Assembly (NCBI RefSeq): GCF_015352985.1
Contig: NZ_JACYXF010000018.1
Coordinates: 37,847 to 101,846, forward strand
Length of the DNA: 64,000 bases
Source: Noviherbaspirillum malthae
GTDB lineage: Bacteria > Pseudomonadota > Gammaproteobacteria > Burkholderiales > Burkholderiaceae_D
Reading direction: 5' to 3'
Positions 27,495-36,277 of the stretch are shown here, piece after piece (within the stretch, counting starts at the first letter, position 1; every line of letters starts with the position of its first letter). The notes under the pieces are model-generated. The model saw only the letters and a list, made by a program, of their open reading frames with translations. It had not been told where the DNA came from and did not search any database. Position numbers and translations under genes: made by a program.

Positions 27495-28478
27495 ATGAAC
27501 AAGTTTTTCAACAGGCGCCGCCTCGTCGGCGCAATCGTCGGCACCATGCTGGCTGCACCGCTGCTGACCGCATCGGCGCAGGTCATGGGCGAGAAATCCG
27601 TGCGCCTGATCGTGCCCCTGACTGCGGGTTCGACGGTGGATGCGATTGCCCGCGTCATGGCCAACCAGTATGCGAAGTCCATGGGACATCCGGTGGTGGT
27701 GGAAAACCTGGTCGGTGCGGGCGGCCTGACCGGCACCGCGCAGCTGGTGCGCGCCCCCAAGGATGGCATGACCATCGGCATGGTGTCATCCAATCATGTC
27801 ATCAATCCGAGCATCTATAAATCGGTTCCGTTCGATGCGATCAAGGACATTACGCCGATCTCGGTCATCGGCACCGTGCCGCTGGTGCTGGTCACGCATC
27901 CTTCCGTGCCGGCGAAAGACCTGAAGGAACTCATCGCGCTCGCCAAGGAAAAGCCGGGCGAGCTGAACTATGGCTCGGCGGGCAATGGCAGCTCGCTGCA
28001 CCTGGCGGGCGAACTGTTCAAGAGTGAGGCCGGTGTCGATCTGCGCCATATTCCTTATCGCGGCACCGGCCCGCTGACCAACGACCTGCTCGGCGGCCAG
28101 GTGCAGATGGGCTTCGTGTCTGTGACGGCGGTGGCGCCCCACATCAAGGCCGGGAAATTGCGGGCGATCGCGGTTTCCACGTCCAAGCGTTCGACAGTGC
28201 TGCCCGATGTGCCGACCGTTGCTGAACAAGGGTTGCCGAATTACAGCTTCGATGCCTGGATTGCGTTGATCGGACCGGCCGGCCTTCCCGCGGCGACGGT
28301 GAACAAGCTCTATGGCGATACCAAAACCGCGCTGGGCACAAAGGAAGTGCAGGACAGCCTGGCGGCGCAGGGCATCATGGTTATCGGCAGCGCACCGGAG
28401 TCGGCTGCGCAATTCTTCAAGACCGAACTTGAAAAGCACACCAGGCTTGTGAAGCAATCCGGTGCACGGCTGGAATAA
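27495..28478 (+). CDS. Bug/TctC-family periplasmic solute-binding protein
   Basis: 327 residues; GAAGGAG lies ahead of the ATG. A signal peptide ends near TASAQ (about residue 29). The mature start KSVRLIVPLTAGSTVDAIAR and LNYGSAGNGSSLHLAGELFK are diagnostic. It is the last gene of the RraA-like/aconitase set, 33 bases after the hydratase stop, so its ligand is probably the substrate of those enzymes. Confidence 0.9.
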   Translation: MNKFFNRRRLVGAIVGTMLAAPLLTASAQVMGEKSVRLIVPLTAGSTVDAIARVMANQYAKSMGHPVVVENLVGAGGLTGTAQLVRAPKDGMTIGMVSSNHVINPSIYKSVPFDAIKDITPISVIGTVPLVLVTHPSVPAKDLKELIALAKEKPGELNYGSAGNGSSLHLAGELFKSEAGVDLRHIPYRGTGPLTNDLLGGQVQMGFVSVTAVAPHIKAGKLRAIAVSTSKRSTVLPDVPTVAEQGLPNYSFDAWIALIGPAGLPAATVNKLYGDTKTALGTKEVQDSLAAQGIMVIGSAPESAAQFFKTELEKHTRLVKQSGARLE

Positions 28479-28498
28479 AAGCCTGAGGCTGATTGCTG

Positions 28499-29827
28499 CT
28501 AGGCCTGCTTCTCCGGCAACGCAGGCAGCGGCAAGTCCAGGCTTGCCCGCAGCCCGCCCCCTTTGCGATTGGCAATGGTCAGCTCGCCGCCGAGCGCGGC
28601 GCTGAGCTGCTGGGCAATCGCCAGGCCAAGGCCGCTGCCTCCGGTTTCCGGATTGCGGGAGCTCTCCAGTCGATAGAAAGGCTGCAGGACGGCCGCCTGT
28701 TCATGCTCGGGAATGCCAGGGCCGCGATCGAGCACCGCAATCGATATTCGCCCATCGGCGGCAGTGACCTCGATGTCGGCGCTGCCCGCAAACTTGAGCG
28801 CATTGTCGACCAGGTTCGACACGATGCGGCGCAGCGCCTGCGGCCGGGTCGTCAGTTTCCTGTGCGCGGCGCCATGCAATTCAACGGCCTGCCCGGCATC
28901 CTGGTAATCGGATGCGAGCGCATGCAGCAAGGCGTCGATATCGACCTGCATCGGCTGTTCCGTGGCCGCATGCGCGCTGCGCGCATAGGCGATGCCTTCC
29001 TGTATCAGCGACTGCATCGCATCGAGATCGGCCTGCCACTTGCTGCGCTCTGCGCTTTCCTCCATCAATTCGGTTCGCAGCCGCATGCGCGTGACCGGCG
29101 TCTGCAGGTCATGCGAGATGGCGGCGAGAATCCGGGTGCGTTCCTGCAGGTGCTGTGCGATGCGCGCCTGCATGGCATTGAAAGAGCGCGCGGCTTTCGC
29201 CACCTCGGCGGGACCGTGTTCCGCGACAGGCTGGGCGGCGCTTTCGGGAGAGATGGCTTCTGCAGCTTGCGCCAGCTGCGCCAGCGGACGGGTTGCAATG
29301 CGGACCGCAAGCAAGCAGGAAAGAACGATCAATGCAAGCTGCGCGGCGAGCAGCGCGGGCAGCCATTCGGCCAGCGGCATGGAAGCCGGATTCAGCTCGA
29401 TGGCCAGGGGCGTGCCGTCATGCAGCTGCAGGCGCAGGCGCGGCCGTCCGTCGCCAGGCGAGGCATCGATACCGATGCGGTAAGCCGGCCCGAGAACCGC
29501 GGCAAGGCTGGCGGCAATGGTTGGGTCAAGCTCGCCGGCCTGCTCCTTCCCTCCGGGGACCGCCCCCAGACGGTAGCGGTAATTCCGGCGATCGAGCCTT
29601 TGCAGCCACGAGGCCCGCTCCTGCGGCGGCACGCGTTCGAGTATGGCGATGGAACTGGCGACATCCCTTGCAAGGTAAGCCGCCATCATGGATTGCGAGG
29701 CGCGCGTTCGCTCGTACCAGAGCAGGCCGAAGGTCAGCAGTTGTGCGGCGGCCAACCCGCAAAGCAGTATCAGCATCAGGCGGCCGAACAGGGAGCGCGG
29801 CAGCACGCGCGGCCAGCGGCTCGTCAT
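28499..29827 (-). CDS. Membrane sensor histidine kinase, EnvZ-like
   Basis: 442 residues. Two transmembrane segments (about 12-34 and 152-174) enclose a periplasmic domain of about 115 residues, then HAMP, HisKA with phospho-His in AAISHDLQTPVTRM, N-box NLVDNALKFA and G-box GGSGLGLAIAQQL. It overlaps the response-regulator stop by four bases (29824-29827) and is co-translated with it. Its likely output is the DUF2147/CcdA/thioredoxin operon on the other side of the regulator. Confidence 0.9.
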   Translation of the reverse strand: MTSRWPRVLPRSLFGRLMLILLCGLAAAQLLTFGLLWYERTRASQSMMAAYLARDVASSIAILERVPPQERASWLQRLDRRNYRYRLGAVPGGKEQAGELDPTIAASLAAVLGPAYRIGIDASPGDGRPRLRLQLHDGTPLAIELNPASMPLAEWLPALLAAQLALIVLSCLLAVRIATRPLAQLAQAAEAISPESAAQPVAEHGPAEVAKAARSFNAMQARIAQHLQERTRILAAISHDLQTPVTRMRLRTELMEESAERSKWQADLDAMQSLIQEGIAYARSAHAATEQPMQVDIDALLHALASDYQDAGQAVELHGAAHRKLTTRPQALRRIVSNLVDNALKFAGSADIEVTAADGRISIAVLDRGPGIPEHEQAAVLQPFYRLESSRNPETGGSGLGLAIAQQLSAALGGELTIANRKGGGLRASLDLPLPALPEKQA

Positions 29828-30564
29828 TGCCCGCCTGCGATGAGATCGACCGCGGCGCAGAACACATAACCCTCGTTCCTGACCGTCTTGATATAGCGCG
29901 CGCCGCGCGCATCGTCGCCCAGGCGCTGCCGCAGCCGGCTGACCAGCAGGTCGATGGACCGGTCGAACAGGTCCACGTCCCGCCCTTGGGTCAGGTTGAG
30001 CAGCTGGTCGCGGTTGAGCACACGCTGCGGATGATCGAGGAATACCCGCAGCAGCCGGTACTCCGCGCCGCTCAGGGCCACCATCGTGCCGTTCGCATCC
30101 AGCAGGTGGCGCGCGGTGGTGTCGAGGCGCCAGTCACCGAAGGCGATGAAGGCCGCCGCTTCCGTCACCCTGAGATTCGGCGGCAGCATGCGCGTGCGGC
30201 GCAGGACCGCCTGGATCCGGGCCATCAGTTCGCGCGCCGCGAAGGGCTTGGTCAGGTAATCGTCGGCACCCATCTCCAGGCCGACGACGCGGTCGGTTTC
30301 CTCGCCGCGCGCGGTCAGCATGAGCACCGGCATGGCCTTGTGCGGGCCGGCGCGCAGGCTGCGGCACAGGCTGAGTCCATCCTCGCCGGGCAGCATCAGG
30401 TCGAGCACGATCAGGTCGACGGCGGTGTGTTCGAGCAGCGCGCGCATCTGCCGTCCGTCGGCAGCCAGCGAGACCTTGAAACCGTTTTTCTGCAGATACA
30501 CGGCCAAAAGCTCCCGTATCTCGCGGTCGTCGTCGACAATCAAAATGTGGTCGGGGTTGTTCAT
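29824..30564 (-). CDS. OmpR-family response regulator
   Basis: 246 residues. The receiver has DDD at the start (LIVDDDREIRELLAVY), phospho-Asp in VLDLMLPGEDG, Thr in LMLTARG and Lys in YLTKPF; the winged-helix output domain has LSGAEYRLLRVFLDHPQRVL and the usual DVDLFDRSIDLLVSRLRQ ending. It is coupled to the sensor kinase at 28499. The gap to the divergent operon contains direct repeats with 10-bp spacing, as expected for a tandem OmpR-type dimer. Confidence 0.93.
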   Translation of the reverse strand: MNNPDHILIVDDDREIRELLAVYLQKNGFKVSLAADGRQMRALLEHTAVDLIVLDLMLPGEDGLSLCRSLRAGPHKAMPVLMLTARGEETDRVVGLEMGADDYLTKPFAARELMARIQAVLRRTRMLPPNLRVTEAAAFIAFGDWRLDTTARHLLDANGTMVALSGAEYRLLRVFLDHPQRVLNRDQLLNLTQGRDVDLFDRSIDLLVSRLRQRLGDDARGARYIKTVRNEGYVFCAAVDLIAGGQ

Positions 30565-30606
30565 ACCTGCTTTATAGCCGATTTCCGGCGGCTTCTGTCG
30601 CTGCCA

Positions 30607-30641
30607 TGTATCTCAATGTATCTCGGGTGCGGGTAGATACA
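30607..30641. promoter_or_regulatory. Candidate binding site of the OmpR-family regulator
   Basis: TGTATCTC occurs at 30607-30614 and again at 30617-30624, exactly 10 bases apart, and AGATACA (30635-30641) is the inverted half. One-turn direct repeats are the usual target of OmpR-family regulators. The site lies between the regulator gene and the operon starting at 30752. Confidence 0.5.
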
Positions 30642-30751
30642 CAGGCTTGCAGGGCGGCCCCGTTGCGGACACATTGCGGACAACTCCGGAGCTTGAAATG
30701 GCGTCACCGGCCTTTGCGGCCGGCACCGACCAACCATCCTGGAGCCACACC

Positions 30752-31216
30752 ATGAAAAGCATCATTGTCCGCGCGGCCATTTTCGCTGCTGCTGCCTGCG
30801 CAGTGCAGGCACATGCCGCCGGAGCGCCGGCCGCCGGAGCGCCGGCCGCCGAATCCGGTCGCTGGATCACCGAAAGCGGCAATCTCGAAATCGACATCGC
30901 GCCCTGCGGCGAAGCCCTGTGCGGAACCGTCGTCCGGGTGATCGCCAACCGCTCGATGAGCCGCCCCGGCACCGACATGCAGGCGGCCGACGGGCGCTCC
31001 GCCATTGGCATGCAAGTGCTGTCCGGCTTCATGCCCTCCGGGAACGGAGAATGGAAGGGGCAGATTTATAACCGGGAAGACGGCCAGACCTATGATTGCC
31101 TGATTGAACTGCTGGCGCCCGGCCAGCTGAAGGTCCGCGCCTACAAGGGACTGCCGCTGTTCGGCAAGACCCAGGTATGGCGCCGCACATCCGAGGTGCC
31201 GGGAGAACCGCAATGA
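30752..31216 (+). CDS. DUF2147 secreted protein
   Basis: 154 residues from ATG 30752, with GGAG seven bases ahead. A signal peptide ends near AHA, followed by an exact duplicated GAPAA unit and the DUF2147 fold: GRWITESGNLEIDIAPCGEA with Cys pair C-x(4)-C, YNREDGQTYDC, and the end GLPLFGKTQVWRR. The family is periplasmic and poorly characterised. Its stop overlaps the next start (ATGA at 31213), so it is co-translated with the CcdA-like gene, which may maintain its cysteines. Confidence 0.85.
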   Translation: MKSIIVRAAIFAAAACAVQAHAAGAPAAGAPAAESGRWITESGNLEIDIAPCGEALCGTVVRVIANRSMSRPGTDMQAADGRSAIGMQVLSGFMPSGNGEWKGQIYNREDGQTYDCLIELLAPGQLKVRAYKGLPLFGKTQVWRRTSEVPGEPQ

Positions 31217-31911
31217 TGGCCGCGGATCCAATGGTGGAACTGCCGCTGGCTTTCTCGGCCGGCCTGCTGACAGTGGCCGCGCCGTGCATTCTCCCCATGC
31301 TGCCGATCCTGCTCGGAGCGGCCGTCAGGGAAGGCGGCCGGCTGCGGCCCGCCTGCATTGTGCTCGGCTTCATTGCCGCCTTTTCGGGCATTGCCTTCGT
31401 TTTCGGCAGCGTCTCGAGTGCCATCGGCCTGTCTGCGGAAACGCTGCGCAATGGCGCCATCCTGATGCTCCTGGTCTTCGGTGCGCTGATGGTCTGGCCG
31501 CGCCCGTTCCAGCTGCTCGGCGTGCGCATGGGCGGCCTGCTCAACCGGATCGACGGCGTTGCGTCCCGGGCGGGACCGGGCAACCTGGGCGGACTGGTGC
31601 TGGGTGCAAGCATGGGCGCCGTCTGGACGCCCTGCGCCGGGCCGGCGCTCGGCTCCATTCTCGCCCTCGTCGCCGCCGCCAAGGATCCCGGAGGCGCTGC
31701 GCTGCTGTTGCTTTCCTATGCGGCCGGCGCGGGCATTCCCATGCTGGCGATCGCCTATGGCGGGCAATACGCAGCGGCCCGCGTGCGCCGCATTGCGCCT
31801 CACTCCTACAAGATCCAGCAGACCTTCGGCGTTCTCATCGTACTGACGGCGGCAGCCATGTATTTCCAGTACGACACGCTGGTCACCGTCTGGCTTTCCA
31901 CATTGGCATAA
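31213..31911 (+). CDS. ccdA: CcdA/DsbD-type transmembrane thiol-disulfide transporter
   Basis: 232 residues, six predicted transmembrane helices. The two redox cysteines are present: C25 in VAAPCILPMLPILLG and C141 in AVWTPCAGPALGS. The protein carries electrons from cytoplasmic thioredoxin to a periplasmic partner. The next gene (10-base gap) encodes a thioredoxin-like protein whose sequence matches the redoxin part of DipZ, which in other bacteria is fused to such a CcdA domain. Confidence 0.9.
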   Translation: MMAADPMVELPLAFSAGLLTVAAPCILPMLPILLGAAVREGGRLRPACIVLGFIAAFSGIAFVFGSVSSAIGLSAETLRNGAILMLLVFGALMVWPRPFQLLGVRMGGLLNRIDGVASRAGPGNLGGLVLGASMGAVWTPCAGPALGSILALVAAAKDPGGAALLLLSYAAGAGIPMLAIAYGGQYAAARVRRIAPHSYKIQQTFGVLIVLTAAAMYFQYDTLVTVWLSTLA

Positions 31912-31920
31912 GGAGACATC

Positions 31921-32469
31921 ATGCAATTATTTTCAAAGGCAAAATGGGGTGCGGGATTCGCCGCGCTTGTCCTGGCCCTGTCGGCGCAAGCCTCGACGCC
32001 GGCCCTCGTCGACCGCGGTCCGGCCCCGGAATTCACCGGCATCGAAACCTGGCTGAATTCCCCTCCCCTGACCATGAAGGACTTGCGGGGCAAGGTGGTG
32101 CTGGTCGATTTCTGGACTTATTCCTGCATCAACTGCCTGCGCACCCTGCCCCATGTCACGAAGTGGCACGAGAAGTACAAGGATCAGGGCCTGGTCGTGG
32201 TCGGCGTCCATACGCCGGAATTCGCATTCGAACGCAGTACGAACAATGTTAAAACTGCCGCCAGGCGTTTCGGCGTCGGCTATCCGATCGCCCAGGACAA
32301 CCAGTACGCCACCTGGAATGCCTACCGCAACCAGTATTGGCCCGCGTCCTACCTGATCGACAGGAACGGCCGCATCATGCACCAGCACTTCGGGGAAGGC
32401 GGATATGAGGAGATGGAAGCGGCAATCAGGACGCTGCTGGCAAGACCCGGCGACAAGGCGGGCGGATAA
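31921..32469 (+). CDS. Periplasmic DipZ-like thioredoxin-fold protein
   Basis: 182 residues. The signal peptide ends near SAQAS (about residue 25). The active site is C69-I-N-C72 in VDFWTYSCINCLRTLPHV, followed by VVVGVHTPEFAFE, wording specific to the redoxin domain of DipZ/TlpA-like proteins. The C-terminal carbohydrate-binding-like domain of full DipZ is absent. It probably receives electrons from the CcdA-like protein and reduces, or repairs disulfides of, an unknown periplasmic client. It ends the operon 7 bases before a GC-rich stem-loop. Confidence 0.9.
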   Translation: MQLFSKAKWGAGFAALVLALSAQASTPALVDRGPAPEFTGIETWLNSPPLTMKDLRGKVVLVDFWTYSCINCLRTLPHVTKWHEKYKDQGLVVVGVHTPEFAFERSTNNVKTAARRFGVGYPIAQDNQYATWNAYRNQYWPASYLIDRNGRIMHQHFGEGGYEEMEAAIRTLLARPGDKAGG

Positions 32470-32475
32470 GCCGCT

Positions 32476-32506
32476 CCCGGGCCATGGCGAATGACACGGG
32501 CCCGGG
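32476..32506. terminator. GC-rich stem-loop after the thioredoxin gene
   Basis: Perfect 8-bp stem CCCGGGCC (32476-32483) / GGCCCGGG (32499-32506), in the gap between convergent stops at 32469 and 32555. A T-rich but interrupted tract follows. Confidence 0.45.
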
Positions 32507-32554
32507 TCGCACTCTCTTCCCCCAACGGTTCGCCGGCCGGTTTTCAAGCCGCCT

Positions 32555-33430
32555 TCAGGGTTTGTTGAGGGCTTGGATCAAGGTCGGCAGAACTGCCGGC
32601 ATCTGCCGCTCGTCCCAGACCGCATACACTTCCGAACGGTATCTGGATGCGCCGACAGGAACGAATTTCACGCCGCTGATGCCGGCGCCCGCCAGTGCGC
32701 TCGGCACCAGCGCAATGCCCATGCCTTTCGACACGAGCGACACGACGCTCAGCCAGTGGCGCACCTCGTGCCTGACGGTGGGCTGCAGGCCCTGCTCCTC
32801 GCATAGCGCGAGGATGCGCTGATAGTAATCCGGCGAAGCGCCGCGGGAAAACATGACGAGCGGCTCATCCGAAAGAAGGCCGAGATCGATCGCCTTCTTG
32901 GCCGCCGCGCGGTGATTGGCAGGCAGGCACCAGACGAAAGGTTCGGAGGCATAAAGCGCCTTGCTGAGCTCTCTCGGCATGCGCGCGGTGTGAACGAATG
33001 CGAGATCGATCTGCCCCCGTATCAGCGCATCGACCTGCTCGCTGGAATTGCCCTCGGAAAGAACGATGTCCACGCGCGGATGGAGTTTCTGAAACGCGGT
33101 CAACCGCTCCGGAAGCTCGCGGAACAGCATCGACCCCACCATGCCGATACGTACCCGGCTGCCCGCCCCCTTTGCAATCTGCCGCACCTTTTCCTTGCCT
33201 TCTTCGGCTTCGGCCAGCAGGCGAAGCGCAACATCCCGAAAGGCAATCCCGGCCGGCGTCAGCTTCACCGACTTGCTGTTGCGCTCGAACAGGCTGGCAC
33301 CGAGCGAGGCTTCGAGTTGCTGGATGTTAAGGCTGAGCGGCGGCTGCGAGATCGCCAGGCGCTTGGCCGCCCGGCCGAAATGCAGCTCTTCGGCGAGCAC
33401 GACGAAGTACTTGAGATGCCGGAATTCCAT
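32555..33430 (-). CDS. LysR-family regulator (BenM/CatM-like)
   Basis: 291 residues. It begins MEFRHLKYFVVLAEELHFGR and has SQPPLSLNIQQLEASLGASL, the wording of the CatM/BenM/CbbR-like LysR branch that responds to organic acids. It is divergent from the acyl-CoA dehydrogenase gene, with an A+T-rich 110-base gap (TAAATATAAATATCG near 33442-33456 and AATATTT near 33471-33477) suited to a LysR site. It probably activates the 33541-37390 operon. Confidence 0.92.
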   Translation of the reverse strand: MEFRHLKYFVVLAEELHFGRAAKRLAISQPPLSLNIQQLEASLGASLFERNSKSVKLTPAGIAFRDVALRLLAEAEEGKEKVRQIAKGAGSRVRIGMVGSMLFRELPERLTAFQKLHPRVDIVLSEGNSSEQVDALIRGQIDLAFVHTARMPRELSKALYASEPFVWCLPANHRAAAKKAIDLGLLSDEPLVMFSRGASPDYYQRILALCEEQGLQPTVRHEVRHWLSVVSLVSKGMGIALVPSALAGAGISGVKFVPVGASRYRSEVYAVWDERQMPAVLPTLIQALNKP

Positions 33431-33540
33431 GGATCATCCATTAAATATAAATATCGAACCATTCTAAATCAATATTTGACGCGTATCGTCACCGGCAGCA
33501 CAATGATCCGGACTTCAATACCAGAGACTGGAGAGAGACC

Positions 33541-35262
33541 ATGAATGCGCGCGACGGCTTGTACGAAGAGGCGATTCCCGACCGGTTCGGCACCAATTCC
33601 TTCCTGGAAGACCGGGACATGGAGTCGCTGCTGAATGTTTATCTTCCTGAAGATCTCGTCCGCCACCTCAAGCCCCATCTCAATCGGCTCGGCGAATTCG
33701 CCGGGGGGCTTCTCGATACGCTTGCGCACACCTCCGACCAGAATCCGCCCACGCTGCAGCATCGCACCCGCACCGGCAAGGATCTGCAGAAGATCGTCAA
33801 GCATCCCGCTTACATCGAAATGGAAAGGCTGGCCTATTCCGAGTTCGGCCTGGCCGCGATGTCGCACCGGGGCGGCGTGCTCGGCTGGCCGGCTCCCATG
33901 CCGGCCGCTGCGAAATACGCACTGACTTTCCTGTTCGTGCAGGCCGAGTTCGGCCTTTGCTGCCCGGTATCGATGACCGATTCCCTGACGCGTACCCTGC
34001 GCAAGTTCGGCGACCCTGCGCTGGTGGAGAAATACCTTCCGGCGCTGACGGCGCAGGATCTCGATGCTCTCGCACAGGGTGCGATGTTCATGACCGAGCA
34101 AGGCGCCGGGTCCGACATCGCCGCGACCGCAACCATGGCACGGCGCGACGGCGATGTCTGGAAGCTCACCGGAGACAAGTGGTTCTGCTCGAATCCGGAT
34201 GCGGCGCTGGCGATGGTTCTGGCTCGCGTGGAGGGCGCGCCGGAAGGCATGCGGGGCGTGTCCCTGTTCCTGCTGCCGCGCCGTCTGGAAGACGGATCGC
34301 CGAATTCGTATCGCATCATCCGCCTCAAGGACAAGCTCGGCACCCGTTCGATGGCCAGCGGAGAGATCCGCCTGGAAGGCGCAACCGCCTACCTGGTCGG
34401 CGAACTCGGCCGCGGCTTCGTGCAGATGGCGGACATGGTGAACAATTCCCGCCTTTCCAACGGCGTGCGTGCAGCAGGCATGATGCGCCGCGCCGCGGCG
34501 GAAGCCCTGTATATCGCGCGCCACCGCAAGGCCTTCGGCAAGCGCTTGATCGACATGCCGCTGATGCAGCGCCAGCTTGCCAAGATCATGCTGCCGGGCG
34601 AGCAGGCCCGCAGCATGATGTTCCAGGCCGCCGATGCCTTGCGGCGCTCCGATGGCGGAGACGCCAAGGCCTACGCGCTGGTGCGCATCCTGACGCCGAT
34701 GCTGAAATTCCGTGCCTGCCGCGATGCGCGCCGGGTCACGGGCGATGCGATGGAGGTGCGCGGCGGCTGCGGCTATATCGAGGAATGGAGCGATGCGCGC
34801 CTGGTCAGGGATTCCCATCTCGGCTCGATCTGGGAGGGCACCAGCAATATCGTGGCGCAGGATGTGATTCGCGCCATTGTCAGGGAGGATTCGCTGACCG
34901 TCCTGCAGGCGCATCTGTCTTCGCTGCTGCAGCAAACCCATATGCATCCCGCCGTGCGGGCCAGGATCGACTCGCTCATCAACGGAGCGTCCAGGCTGGC
35001 CGAAGAAGCGGCCGGGACGGAAGCCGGCCACCTTGCGCGCCAGGCGGCATCGGCGCTGTATCACCTGACCTCGGCGGTGGCGATGGCATGGGAAGCCGGG
35101 AAGATCGGCTCATCCAGGCGCATGGCGCTGTCGCAGATGGTCATCCTGCATCGGCTCACGGCCCGTGATCCGCTCCGGTCCCAAAGCAATGCAGGCATGG
35201 AACTGCTGTTTGACGACGATGCAAAAGCCGATCCGGCAACCCTGAACCTGCTCGACCAATAA
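33541..35262 (+). CDS. Acyl-CoA dehydrogenase, AidB-like long form
   Basis: 573 residues; GGAGAGAG precedes the ATG. The N-terminal helical part and middle beta-domain have MTEQGAGSDIAATATM and WFCSNPDAALAMVLAR; the C-terminal FAD domain has RHRKAFGKRLIDMPLMQRQL and the catalytic region RDSHLGSIWEGTSNIVAQDV with the Glu of WEGT. An extra C-terminal helical segment (about 460-570) places it in the AidB/isovaleryl-like long group. It is followed by a Bug protein and a class III CoA-transferase, so it probably oxidises the CoA thioester those genes help to make. Confidence 0.9.
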   Translation: MNARDGLYEEAIPDRFGTNSFLEDRDMESLLNVYLPEDLVRHLKPHLNRLGEFAGGLLDTLAHTSDQNPPTLQHRTRTGKDLQKIVKHPAYIEMERLAYSEFGLAAMSHRGGVLGWPAPMPAAAKYALTFLFVQAEFGLCCPVSMTDSLTRTLRKFGDPALVEKYLPALTAQDLDALAQGAMFMTEQGAGSDIAATATMARRDGDVWKLTGDKWFCSNPDAALAMVLARVEGAPEGMRGVSLFLLPRRLEDGSPNSYRIIRLKDKLGTRSMASGEIRLEGATAYLVGELGRGFVQMADMVNNSRLSNGVRAAGMMRRAAAEALYIARHRKAFGKRLIDMPLMQRQLAKIMLPGEQARSMMFQAADALRRSDGGDAKAYALVRILTPMLKFRACRDARRVTGDAMEVRGGCGYIEEWSDARLVRDSHLGSIWEGTSNIVAQDVIRAIVREDSLTVLQAHLSSLLQQTHMHPAVRARIDSLINGASRLAEEAAGTEAGHLARQAASALYHLTSAVAMAWEAGKIGSSRRMALSQMVILHRLTARDPLRSQSNAGMELLFDDDAKADPATLNLLDQ

Positions 35263-35297
35263 AACAACGCCTGGCACAGGCAAACAAGGAGACAACA

Positions 35298-36272
35298 GTG
35301 AAAATCGCTTCCATCGTTCTTAGCGGCCTGCTTTGCATCGTCACCCATGCCAGCGTGCTGGCCCAGGGCGCCGCATCGGGCAAACCCGTCACGCTGGTGG
35401 TTCCGTTCGCACCGGGCGGCCCGACCGATGCCATGGCGCGCTCCATCGCCCATGAACTCAAGGACATACTCGGGCAGACCGTCATCGTCGACAACCGCGC
35501 CGGCGCGGGCGGCAACATCGGAGCCGACTTCGTCGCCCGTGCGCCGGCCGACGGCCAGACGCTGCTCTTCGGCACATCGGGTCCGCTCGCCATCAATGCG
35601 AGCCTCTACAAGAAGATCAGCTACGATCCCCTGCGCAGCTTTGCGCCCATCATCAATCTGGGCTACCTGCCCAATGTGCTCGTCGTGCATCCCAGCCTGC
35701 CGGCGAAGAACGTCAAGGAACTCATCACCTACGCCAAGGCCAATCCCGGCAAGCTGACCTATGCCTCTTCCGGCAACGGCGCATCGTCCCATCTTGCCGG
35801 CGTCATGTTCAACAAGATGGCGGGAACGGATTTCGTGCATGTCCCGTACAAAGGCACCGGCCCTGCGCTCAATGACCTCATCGCCGGCCATGTGTCGATG
35901 GCATTCACCGATGTGCTCACCGCGCTGCCTTTCATCAAGACCGGAAAACTGCGCGTGCTCGGCGTGACCACTGCCGAACCGTCGCGCGCGCTTCCCGACG
36001 TGCCTACCGTTGCCGAACAGGGCGTGAAGGGTTTCGACGTCAGCGTCTTCTTCGGCATCGTCGCGCCCGCCGGCACGCCGCCTGATGTCGTCACGCACCT
36101 GCATCGCGCATTCGCCGCCGCGCTGAAGCGGCCCGAACTGGCGAAATCGCTGGAGAAGCAAGGGCTGGAGATGGCTGCCAAAAATGACCCGGAAAGCCTG
36201 CATGCCTTCATGACCAGCGAAGTCAGCCGCTGGAAGGAAGTCGTCAAGACATCGGGCGCACAACTGGATTGA
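35298..36272 (+). CDS. Bug/TctC-family periplasmic solute-binding protein
   Basis: 324 residues, GTG start at 35298 with AAGGAG (35286-35291). The signal peptide ends near SVLAQG (about residue 21). GKPVTLVVPFAPGGPTDAMA, NNRAGAGGNIG-type loop and YASSGNGASSHLAGVMF are family hallmarks. It lies within the acyl-CoA dehydrogenase / CoA-transferase operon, so a carboxylic acid ligand is likely. Confidence 0.9.
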   Translation: MKIASIVLSGLLCIVTHASVLAQGAASGKPVTLVVPFAPGGPTDAMARSIAHELKDILGQTVIVDNRAGAGGNIGADFVARAPADGQTLLFGTSGPLAINASLYKKISYDPLRSFAPIINLGYLPNVLVVHPSLPAKNVKELITYAKANPGKLTYASSGNGASSHLAGVMFNKMAGTDFVHVPYKGTGPALNDLIAGHVSMAFTDVLTALPFIKTGKLRVLGVTTAEPSRALPDVPTVAEQGVKGFDVSVFFGIVAPAGTPPDVVTHLHRAFAAALKRPELAKSLEKQGLEMAAKNDPESLHAFMTSEVSRWKEVVKTSGAQLD

Positions 36273-36277
36273 ACCCC

